Made by a program: the position numbers and the translations under genes. 64,000 nt of DNA from Balaenoptera acutorostrata (lineage: Eukaryota > Chordata > Mammalia > Artiodactyla > Balaenopteridae), in the NCBI RefSeq assembly GCF_949987535.1, contig NC_080079.1:51013000-51076999 (forward strand). Direction: 5' to 3'. Positions 56,063-64,000 of this stretch are shown piece by piece. Under the pieces are notes generated by a model. It was given only the letters and a program-made list of their open reading frames with translations. It searched no databases and was not told the origin of the DNA. Every line of letters begins with the position of its first letter. Positions within the stretch are counted from its first letter, which is position 1.

Positions 56063-57725
56063 CACGTGTGCCAGTGCTCACTCTCTGGAGCCCAGAAGAA
56101 TACTGCTCCCACATAGGGAGGGATGGGCAAGAACTTCCTAAGATCTTAACGGTTTCTAATTTCCAGAGTAGACCCGAGGAGAGGGGTTCCAGCCTTGGCC
56201 TGGGTCGTGGTAACACTGTGACACAAAGCCATACAGGGGGCAGGACCTGGAGGTGGGATGACAGACCCAGACAGTCTGGCTGCACTGTCCACACTCATCA
56301 CCACAGTGCTGGCAGCAGAGAGACGGACACCTTCATGGGGCACACAGCTTGGCAGGCTTGGCTTCTCTGGCTGGACACATAGTGGCCCAGGGACAGACTG
56401 GCAGATGAAGGGCTGCCATCACCAGGTAGACTTGACAATCTCATTTGCTGCTGTCTTTATGTTCCTGTCCTTGAATGCCTCTCCCCAAGACTGAGGCTGG
56501 CTGGAACATGATATCCAGACCCAACCCCAGTATAAACAGTCCACTTCACTGGGAACAAGAGAATTTTTAGTCACCTGGAGTAAGAAGATGTTCAGCCTTG
56601 CTCAAAATCCCCTGGGAAGCAGTTTCTCCCAGTGACTTCATTAGGAAAGTAGATCAGAGTTGATCTAATCTTATAAGGGTCTAAGTGTTAACTGGCCCCA
56701 AACTGCCTTCTGGGACTCTCTTCCCACCCCCTCCCCCATGTCCATGCATCAGCAGCTCCATCTCCCCACCTGCTCAGACCAGAACCCTGGGGCTCTGTCT
56801 GCTCCCTCTTTCCTCCTCATCCCCACATGCAATCAGCTCATCCCCTGTCCCTGGATCCCAACTCCAACATGCATTATCCCCTCTCTGCATCTCCCTCCCT
56901 TCCCCTACTCCAGGCCACCACTGACACTGTCCCTGATTCCTCTTCTTTGCTTCCATTTCCTACTTCCTCTGATTCAAGCGAGAGATCTTTAGAGACAAGT
57001 CTGTTCCTGTCACTCTGCTAACAAACAGGAAATCTCTCAGCAGCTATTTGGGGAAAAGCCCCAATCCTCAGCCAGACCTCAAGCCCCTCCTCCTGCCAGC
57101 AGCCCACCTTGCCTCTTCCGCTCAGTCCAGCCACACTGGCCTCTGTCTCTTCTTCCAAGAAACTCCTCCTCCCCAGCCTTCAAAAGCCCCAGGCTAGGAC
57201 CCCACCGAGCTCTTTACCTGGGTGACTCCCCCTGCAGGTTTTACTTCACAGGCTGGAGGTTGCTCCTCCTTGGGCCCTCAGTTCCTCCCCGAGGGTGCTT
57301 GCCTTGGTCTGCAGGAGTTGTCAGTCTAGCCTGCTGGGCCCCAGTACTTGCTAGGGGAAGTGGCAGGAGGCTGGGACCCCAGACAACCTCAGGTGGTTAG
57401 CCTGGAGACTCCTACCACCAGCTTGCAGGTGAGCCCAGAGGTCTCTGTCGCGCCATGGCGACCCCAGGAGAAGAGGCCTCGCGGAGCTCCCAGAGCCTCT
57501 GCCTTCTGGTTTTCCAAGTGGAATTTAGAGAAGGAGAAAGCAAGCCAGAGCCAGGGCGGGGCTTCCCCTTAAAGCCAACGCTGTCAGAGTTGTTAAAGCC
57601 ACTAACTCTGTCAGTGCTGCAGCCCTGAGGGTTGGTAGAGTTCCCAGGGCAGGAGTCGTTACTGGGTGCCAGTCCTGCGGATGTTCAATGCAGCTGGAGG
57701 AGTCTGACCTTTGCTTACCAGTCAG
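55490..57725. other. GC-rich DNA upstream of the RALGDS-like fragment
   Basis: No exon recognised. It includes a GT microsatellite (56,031-56,070), pyrimidine-rich text (56,700-57,250) and a slightly CpG-richer patch near 57,440-57,490 ('gtctctgtcgcgccatggcg'). A promoter for the minus-strand fragment could lie here, but no specific element is identifiable. Confidence 0.4.
56031..56070. repeat. (GT)n microsatellite
   Basis: An uninterrupted GT run is followed by 'gcgtgcacgtgtg'. It explains the Val/Cys- and His/Thr-rich open frames that cross it. Confidence 0.95.
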
Positions 57726-57729
57726 AGGG

Positions 57730-57900
57730 GCCAGAAGAGGATTTGTTCAGTTTAATTAATTTTAATTTTAGTCTTTAATTGTGATACAATACACATAAAA
57801 TTTACCATCTTAACTGTTTTTAGGTGAGTATATTTAATGGCATTAAATATACTCACACTGTTGTTCAACCATCCAGCTCTAGAGCTTTAAAAACACGTTG
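57730..57900 (+). mobile_element. Old L1 3' UTR-type relic
   Basis: 'gtgatacaatacacataaaa', 'tttaccatcttaactgtttt' and 'cactgttgttcaaccatcca' are old L1 3' UTR text. It contains the 33-bp palindrome at 57,824-57,856. Confidence 0.5.
57824..57856. repeat. 33-bp palindrome (16-bp perfect arms)
   Basis: Left arm gtgagtatatttaatg (57,824-57,839), one central base (57,840) and an exact reverse-complement right arm (57,841-57,856). It could form a hairpin or cruciform. It lies within an old L1 3' UTR relic. Confidence 0.95.
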
Positions 57901-57904
57901 CTAT

Positions 57905-58195
57905 TACTCACAAACATAGAAAAAAAAACTTATGGTTACCAAAGGGGATGGGGGATGGGAGGGATAAATTAGGAGTTTGGGATTAACTTATACACACTAC
58001 TATATATAAAATAGCTAATCAACAAGGACCTACCTTATAGCACAGGGAACTAGACTCAATATCTTGTAATAACCTATAATGGAAAAGAATCTGAAAAAGA
58101 TATATATGTATATGTATAACTGAATCACTGCTGCACACGTGAAACTAACACAACATTGTAAATCAACTATACTCCAATAAAATAAATAAATAAAG
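57905..58195 (+). mobile_element. LINE-1 3' UTR, artiodactyl type
   Basis: 'cttatggttaccaaaggg', 'acaaggacctaccttatagc', 'aactaacacaacattgtaaa' and 'tatactccaataaaataaat' match the end of the L1 at 33,400-33,613. 5'-truncated, with an (aaat) tail. Confidence 0.85.
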
Positions 58196-58452
58196 ACAGA
58201 AAAAAGATGCATCTATTATGTTTATTAGTGGTAAGAAATATACAACTTAGCAGGATTTTTAGTTCGTAACACCCACGTTACCTATATATACTAGACTGAA
58301 ATACTATTTAGATAATTCTTTGTTTCATATTTATCTACATTAAACAGCATTTTATATGATTAAAAGTAAAAAAGTTAAACAAAATTAATTTTTGAATAAA
58401 TGTTGAGTAAAACAGACATCACAGAACTGTACATTTACCCAGAACTTTAAAA

Positions 58453-58579
58453 TTTTTTTTTTTTTTTTTTTGGCTGCACCATACAGCTTGCAGGATCTTA
58501 GTACCCTGACCAGGGATTGAACCTGGGTCCACAGCAGTGAATGTACTGAGTCTTAACCACTGGACCACCAGGGAATTCC
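58453..58579 (-). mobile_element. Short tRNA-derived SINE, antisense
   Basis: T-run, 'ggctgcaccatacagcttgc', 'gaccagggattgaacctggg' and 'ccaccagggaattcc'. Perfect 18-bp TSD ttacccagaactttaaaa at 58,435-58,452 and 58,580-58,597. Confidence 0.93.
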
Positions 58580-58599
58580 TTACCCAGAACTTTAAAAAT

Positions 58600-59530
58600 C
58601 TTCCCTAACTGAAACTCTGTACCTATCCTCCCTCCCCCAGCCCCTGGCAACCACCGTTCTACCTTCCATCCCCATGAATCCAACTACTTTAGGGACCTCA
58701 TTGGAGAGGAGTCATAGAACGTTTGTCTTTTGGGGGCTGTTTTAGTCATACAGTTTATGTCCTCAGGATTCATCCATGTTGTAGCATATGTCAGAATTTC
58801 CTTCCTTAATAAGGCCGAATTATATTCCATCGTATGTATACACCACATTTTATTTATCTGTTCACCTTTTGATGGACATTTGGGTAGCTTCCACCTTTTG
58901 GCTATTGCGAATGCTGTGAAGATGCCTATACTAATATCTCTTTAAGATCCTGCTTTCAATTATTTTGGGTATATACCCAGAAGCAGAATTGCTAGACCAT
59001 ATGTAATTTTTTTAGTCCATATATTGCTAGTTTTTTTGTAAATTGAGGTAGAATTGACATATAACATTATATTAGTTTCAGGTGTACAACATAATGGTTT
59101 GATATTTGTATATATTACGAGACGATCGCAACAATAAATCTAGTTAACACCCATCACCATACGGGTTAGAGAATTTATTTTTGCATGTGTGGTAATACTA
59201 TTTTTAATTTTTTGAGAGAATATGTTATACTGTTTTCCATAGTGGCTGTACCATTTTACGTTCCCACCAATAGTACACAAAAGTTCCAATTTCTTCACAT
59301 CTTCGCCAACCCTTTTTTTAAAATAATATTTTGATCCTCGTAGGTATGAGGTTGTACCTCATTATGATTTTGATTCACATATCCCTAATAACTAAAGACG
59401 TTGAGCATCTATTTACATCTTTACTGGGCATATGTATATCTTCTTTGAAGAAATATCTGTTTAAATCCTTTGCCCATTTTTAAATCCAGTTGTTTGTTTT
59501 CTTGTTGTTGAGTTGTAGTAAAGGGTTTTA
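58600..59530 (-). mobile_element. Old LINE-1 (3' UTR and ORF2 end), antisense
   Basis: 'ccctggcaaccaccgttcta', 'ttcatccatgttgtagcata', 'gggtatatacccagaagcag', 'aattgaggtagaattgacat' and 'tttgcccatttttaaatcca' follow the antisense order of old L1 elements. Short open frames here are shadows. Confidence 0.7.
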
Positions 59531-59950
59531 AGCAGGATGTCATAATTTGACATATGGTTGGGAGAGGACTGAGCTTGAAAGTTTTGCAGTAATCAGCGTG
59601 AGAACAGGAGGGCCAGAGCTGTCTGCGGCTGGGAGGACAGACACTGCACACAGGTGTTCTTCACAAAGGCCCACAGGGCTCTTTTCCATCTGGATCTTGG
59701 GTGACCTAGGACAAGGATGACTCGGGTCATTCCCTTAAATTCTGGAGTCTTTTGAGATTCCAGCCTTTTAAACTCCATGGGAAGGCTCAGAGAAGTCCCA
59801 GGCCCATGTGAAATCCAGGGTCTCAGTCCTTCCATGTGGCCCAAGGAAAGAATGGTTCATAATTGGGGCTATAAGACACCTGTCTGCTCTTCTGCAGCTG
59901 TGGCTGAGACATGCGGGTTGGGCTCTAGAAATTTCAGAAAGTGAGACCTT
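59531..59950. other. Intergenic DNA, no gene seen
   Basis: Unique-looking sequence. The minus frames at 59,593-59,968 have no recognisable domain. Confidence 0.4.
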
Positions 59951-59954
59951 GTTG

Positions 59955-60145
59955 GGGCACTCTGCCACTTCCTAGTTGAGCAAGTTACATAACCTTCTAG
60001 TACCTCAGTTTCCTCCTCTGTAAAATGGGGATAATTAGTGTGCCTCCCCTATTAAGAAGTGAGTTAGGAGTAAATGAGTTAACAATGTATGTAAAGCATT
60101 AGAGCAGCACCTGGCTCATAGTAAATGATGGCCGTTATTGTTATT
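59955..60145 (+). mobile_element. MIR SINE
   Basis: Classic MIR order: 'ttcctagttgagcaagttac', 'cctcagtttcctcctctgta', 'aaatggggataattagtg', 'gagttaggagtaaatgagtt', 'gcacctggctcatagtaaat'. Confidence 0.85.
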
Positions 60146-61340
60146 TTCACTGAGATCTGAATCTCTCTGGCTTCCGACTTCGCTACCGCCCAGCACAGCT
60201 TCCCCAACAATCCCCACCCAGGTCAAGGCGACCGTATAGCCCAGAGCCAGGTCCTGTCTCCTGGGGGCCTCATCGCAGTTGCAGCTGGGCCTGTTCCCTG
60301 GCCGCCGGCAGGGGGCAGCATTGCACCATGGCTGCCCCCACTCAGGACAGTAGTTCCAGCCTGGGAAGCTTGGCGCTGAGTCCCTAGGTCCATCCCCTCT
60401 GGTCTGGCATGGTGGGCACGGGAGCAGGGAGGTGGCCCTCTCTCTGCCTGGCCCAGGGCTCCTCCTTCAGGAGGCTCCCAACCCTCGGGGCACTTGTGGC
60501 TCTTTCTCTATCCCTGTGCAGCCTGGAGGTACTAGAAAATGCTCTTCAGTTGGTGCACAATCTCCACATCTGTGAAATGGGGTAACAGTGCTGTGTTGCA
60601 GGTTGCAGGGTGAGGGGCAGGAGATGTTTTAACAACCTCCACGATGGCCTTCCTTAGGGAGTAGGCTGGCCTGGGCTGTGGCCTGGCAGTTTTCTGGGCT
60701 TGTGACCAACTGAGGGAGAGTGTGGCCATGAGGATATGCACAGGGGCGTCTCTGCTCCAGGCTGTGACTAGCTATGTGGTCCTGAAGACAGGGCTAATCT
60801 GGGCATGAGCACACCTCATTCTTGAACCTGCTCGGTGCCTTTGCATCTGCTTCCTGGAATACCTACCCCTTTCTCCTTCTTCTAACTCTGCTTAGGCTTC
60901 TCAGAAGTCCTTAACAGCCTTCTGGGTCTCTCTAGGCCTGGCATCAGCTTCCCTTGGCCCTTGCCAGCCCCCAAACCCAGTCCTGTCCCCACCTGTGGCT
61001 TCCCAAGTTCCCACCATCAGGCTCTGGGTCTCACACCAGAACACATGTCTTTCCCACCGTGGCCCCTAGCAGGGGACCAGGGGAGTGGCCCAGCTTCCAG
61101 TAAAGAAAGGCCCCTCCATGATTCCAGTTCTGGAATCTCAGGGACTCCAGGGGTCTAGCCCTTGGCTTTCCTCCTCCACAATTCCTGGAAGGCCTTGAAC
61201 ACTGGCCAAGGGGACCCCACCTTCACCGTCTGTGTTCACATACCTCCAGTAGATGATGGCAGATGCAGGCTTCAAGGCCACCCCTCCACCCGCCCCATCC
61301 CCCCGCAGGAGCCTGGCGCCTGAAAAGACCTGCGAAAAAG
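60146..61340. other. GC-rich intergenic DNA, no gene seen
   Basis: No exon or named repeat recognised. Opposing open frames near 60,961 and 61,138 overlap and lack domains. Confidence 0.4.
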
Positions 61341-61344
61341 CCTC

Positions 61345-61800
61345 AAGCTGGTGAAAGAACAATCTGTGACCCCAGTGATCAGGAATGCACATTAAAACAA
61401 CTGCGAGACATAACTGTTCATGTACCAAAATGGAAAAACATTAGAAATGAATAATGCCTAATGTTGGTGGAGGTGTAGAGAAACACTGTCATAAATTTCT
61501 CGTGGAAATGTTAATTGGTTTTGTTTTTTTTTATGTTAATTGGTTTTAAAAACTGCTTTGGAAGGCAATTTTGGAAATACGCACTAAGAGATTTAAATTA
61601 TGCATAACCTTTTTAGGCATTTATCGTAAAAAATAATTGCATAAGGCCTGGAATGCATGTAAGAGTATTTTTACAGTAGCGTTAAAAAATGTCCACCAGC
61701 AAGTGACTGGTTAAATAAAGTATGATAGATGCATGGGAGAGAGTTGTATTCAGCAAAAAATTCAAGGTTTCAGAAAACAATTTCATGGCCAGGGGAAGGG
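61345..61800 (+). mobile_element. Old LINE-1 3'-region relic
   Basis: 'tgatcaggaatgcacattaa', 'tgttggtggaggtgtagaga', 'atgtccaccagcaagtgact' and 'taaataaagtatgatagatg' follow the order of the end of L1 ORF2. Strongly decayed, with a local repeat of 'atgttaattggttt' near 61,508-61,547. Confidence 0.6.
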
Positions 61801-61809
61801 CTCACATTA

Positions 61810-61985
61810 AAATGTTCATTCACTCATTAATTAATTCATTGATTTAACTAACATTTATTGAACATCTAGACATGCCAGACATTGTTCTGGATACAGGGAA
61901 TAAAATCATAATGAGATTACACTATCCTTCTTGTGAGGCTTATCTTCTACAGGGGGGAGACAGACAATAAACAAGCACTGAAGAA
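61810..61985 (+). mobile_element. Ancient interspersed repeat (family uncertain)
   Basis: 'aactaacatttattgaacat', 'gccagacattgttctggata' and 'gagacagacaataaacaagc' are common wording of ancient mammalian repeats of the L2/L1M class. Confidence 0.45.
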
Positions 61986-62415
61986 TAAAATAATTTCCGG
62001 TATGATACTTTGTCTTCTTGTATGTAAAAATTATACCTGAATAGAGAAAAGGACAGAAAGAAAAACATTATCATGTCAGCAGTTGTTATTTCAGGTTGGT
62101 GGTTATCAGCTAGGATTTGTGTTACGAATAACTGAAAACTTTACTCCAGTAGTTTAACTAGTTGAGGGCTTAACTGTCTTGTGTGTCCAGGGTTGAAAAA
62201 GCCCACCACTGTCATCTGGCAGCTCTGCCATCCTGGGATGAGGCTGTCAGTCTCCTGCTTGGCTTCTCAAGGTCACAAGATGGCAGTCTGTCTTTTGGAT
62301 CTGCTGTTTACATTCCAGGTCTGAAGGAAGAAAGGGGAAGGGGAAGAGCAATGTCTTTCTCCTTCTGAGGTGCTTGCCTTTTTATTATCCAGGAGCAAAG
62401 TTTCAGCCAATGTCA
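61986..62415. other. Intergenic DNA, no gene seen
   Basis: No recognisable exon. 'ctgaaaactttactccagta' and nearby text may be repeat-derived. Confidence 0.35.
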
Positions 62416-63246
62416 TTTGTTCCTTCCCTGTGGCTGCCGTATCAAATTACCACAGATGAGGTGTCTTAAAACAACAGAAATTTATTGTCACGATTCTAGA
62501 GGCCAGGAGTCTGAAATCTGGTGGGGCCATGTTCCCTCCAGAGGCACTAGTGGAGAATCTGTCCTTGCCTCTTCCAGCTTCTGGTGGCTGCTGGGATTTC
62601 TTGGCTTGTGGCTGCATCACTCCAATCCCTATCTCCATGGTCACATTGCTTTCTGTCTGTGTGTCTACCTCTGCTTCTCTCTCATAAGGACACGTGATGG
62701 AATTCAGGGCTCACCCAGACAATTCAGGACAATCTTCTCATCCTGAGCCCTTAATTTAACCACATCTGAAAAAACAGTTTTAAATAACAAGGTCACGGGA
62801 CTTTCCTGGTGGCACAGTGGTTAAGAATCCGCCTGCCAATGCAGGGGACACGGATTTGAGCCCTGCTCCAGCTCCATGTGCTGCGGAACAACTAAGCCTG
62901 TGTGCCACAACTACTGAGCCTGCGCTCTTAGCCTGCAAGCCAGAACTACTGAGCCTGCGTGCCACAACTACTGAAGCCTGTGCGCCTAGTGCCCGTGCTC
63001 CACAACAAGAGAAGCCATCTCAATGAGAAGCCCGTGCGCCGCAGTGAAGAGTAGCCCCTGCTCCCCGCAAGTAGAGAAAGCCCGCGTGCAGCAGCGAAGA
63101 CCCAATGCAGCCAAAAATAAATAAATGAATAAAATAAATAAATAAAACGCAAGGTTTATTTAAAAAAAAACAACAAGGTCACATTTACAGGTTCTGAGGA
63201 TTATGGCATCAATATCTTTCGGGGGACCACCTTTCAGCCTATCACA
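62416..63246 (-). mobile_element. MLT1-like MaLR LTR, antisense, split by a SINE
   Basis: On the plus strand: 'tgtggctgccgtatcaaatt', 'ttaaaacaacagaaatttat' (reverse of the polyadenylation end), 'gccaggagtctgaaatctgg', 'ataaggacacgtgatggaat' and, after the SINE, 'ttctgaggattatggcatca' and 'gggggaccacctttcagcct'. This is the antisense of an MLT1-type LTR. Non-coding. Confidence 0.8.
62797..63171 (+). mobile_element. CHR-type SINE, long subtype, inside the MLT1-like LTR
   Basis: 'gggactttcctggtggcaca' start, with a shortened B-box-to-body region ('cctgctccagctccatgtgc') and a long (aaat) tail. Perfect 11-bp TSD aacaaggtcac at 62,786-62,796 and 63,172-63,182. Confidence 0.93.
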
Positions 63247-63249
63247 CCC

Positions 63250-64000
63250 ATTAACTGTCCAGGGATTTTGCTGTGCTGAGCCTCAGTGATCTCACCTGTA
63301 GATTGGGCATGTGAACCCTATTCTAGAGGGTCTTGTACTGATCACCAACCATATGAGCAGGTGACGGGAGGACTGGGCCTCTCTGTGGTTGAGCCCTGCC
63401 CCTCCCCTCTGATCTCTGAGGGCTGTTCCCATCTCCTAGGGCAGCTTCTCCCTCCAATCTCCTTTTATCATTAATCTCACCTGGTTCTGGAGACAGTTAC
63501 AGTGAACCTGGGAGACCTGGGAGATAAGCAGACCTTTATCCCCATCTCCAACTGATTCTTTTTCTGGCATTGCTGCTTCTCTGCAGTGAGGTGTGTGCGC
63601 GGCTGCCGTACCCAGGTCTGGCACTTGGCAAGTTCAGAACATGTGAGTTCCCTTCCTCTCCTGGGGTCTCCCCTCGGGGCTTCTGCTCTCTCCTACTCCC
63701 TGTCGTGTTTTCCCCCACCAACACGCTGGGTCTCCCTCTCTATTTTCCAGATGAATGTCTGGGAATTTCGGGACCCTGCCCAAGGTTGCCCAGCATATCA
63801 GCGGTGGATCCAGGGCCTGTGCCGTCTCCCTGCCTCACCTGGAGGAGCACTGGGCAGTCCCTGCTCCAAGCCGAGTCCTCAGAAGCATTCCCGGGAGGTA
63901 GCACCTTCATCCTTCCGGGTTACAGGGTGCTAAATGCGCCATGACACCCAGACAGAGAAAATCAATCACAATTTCATTTCATCACCGCATAAAAGAAGAG
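63250..64000. other. Intergenic DNA, no gene seen
   Basis: GC-moderate sequence. Two overlapping plus frames (63,570-63,944 and 63,586-63,933) have no recognisable domain and compete with each other. One could be part of an exon beyond the window, but nothing supports it. Confidence 0.35.

Noticed and set aside
63570..63944. Two overlapping plus-strand frames of 115-124 codons
   Set aside because: They overlap in different frames, have no domain and no splice or promoter support.

Overview
The window is mammalian nuclear DNA, almost certainly from a cetacean (whale or dolphin). The main evidence is about nineteen copies of a tRNA-derived SINE with a Pol III A box near tggcgcagtggttgag, a B box ggttcgagccc, and a body of 'actactgagcctgcgcgtctggagcctgtgctccgcaac' type broken here only by family variation; this is the CHR family expanded in the whale/hippo lineage. 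Artiodactyl-type LINE-1 elements are also present. Coding content is very low, there are no bacterial-type features, and nearly all open frames are repeat shadows or chance. Family names were assigned by eye, without a repeat library.

Layout. 1-11 kb: old L1 relics, one of them interrupted by a younger L1 insertion (3,186-9,629). That insertion has 11-bp target-site duplications (TSDs), recognisable but broken ORF1 and ORF2, two SINEs inside it, and apparent foreign sequence at both ends. 11-16.6 kb: mostly unique sequence with two SINEs and an old LTR end. 16.6-20.3 kb: antisense old L1 with SINE and MaLR insertions. 20.3-22.9 kb: GC-richer unique sequence with no recognised gene. 22.9-25 kb: a 5'-truncated L1.

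24.5-46.8 kb is a tandem segmental duplication: unit A about 24,531-35,854 and unit B about 35,855-46,834. The units are head to tail, and the junction joins the end of an old LTR directly to L1 ORF2 sequence. Each unit has since gained its own SINEs, and A also gained an L1. A central tract (A about 27,340-30,600, B about 40,200-43,695) is visibly far more alike than its flanks, which suggests gene conversion.

46.8-51.4 kb: dense SINEs, including three stacked at one target site, two antisense copies in tandem, and unique DNA. 52.1-55.5 kb, minus strand: an intron-bearing but decayed RALGDS-like (Ral guanine nucleotide dissociation stimulator-like) paralogue. Five 5' exons are recognisable, including the start of the REM/RasGEF-N domain. 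A Pro/Glu-rich linker follows with several in-frame stops, and no catalytic CDC25 exons are visible. This is the only recognisable host gene. 55.5-64 kb: GC-rich unique DNA, L1 3' ends, a MIR, an antisense MLT1-type LTR split by a SINE, and a near-perfect 33-bp palindrome.

I found no evidence of a new enzymatic or defence system. The interesting content is structural: the tandem duplication and its apparent conversion tract, retrotransposons carrying flanking sequence (transduction), repeated use of the same insertion sites, and the RALGDS-like fragment.
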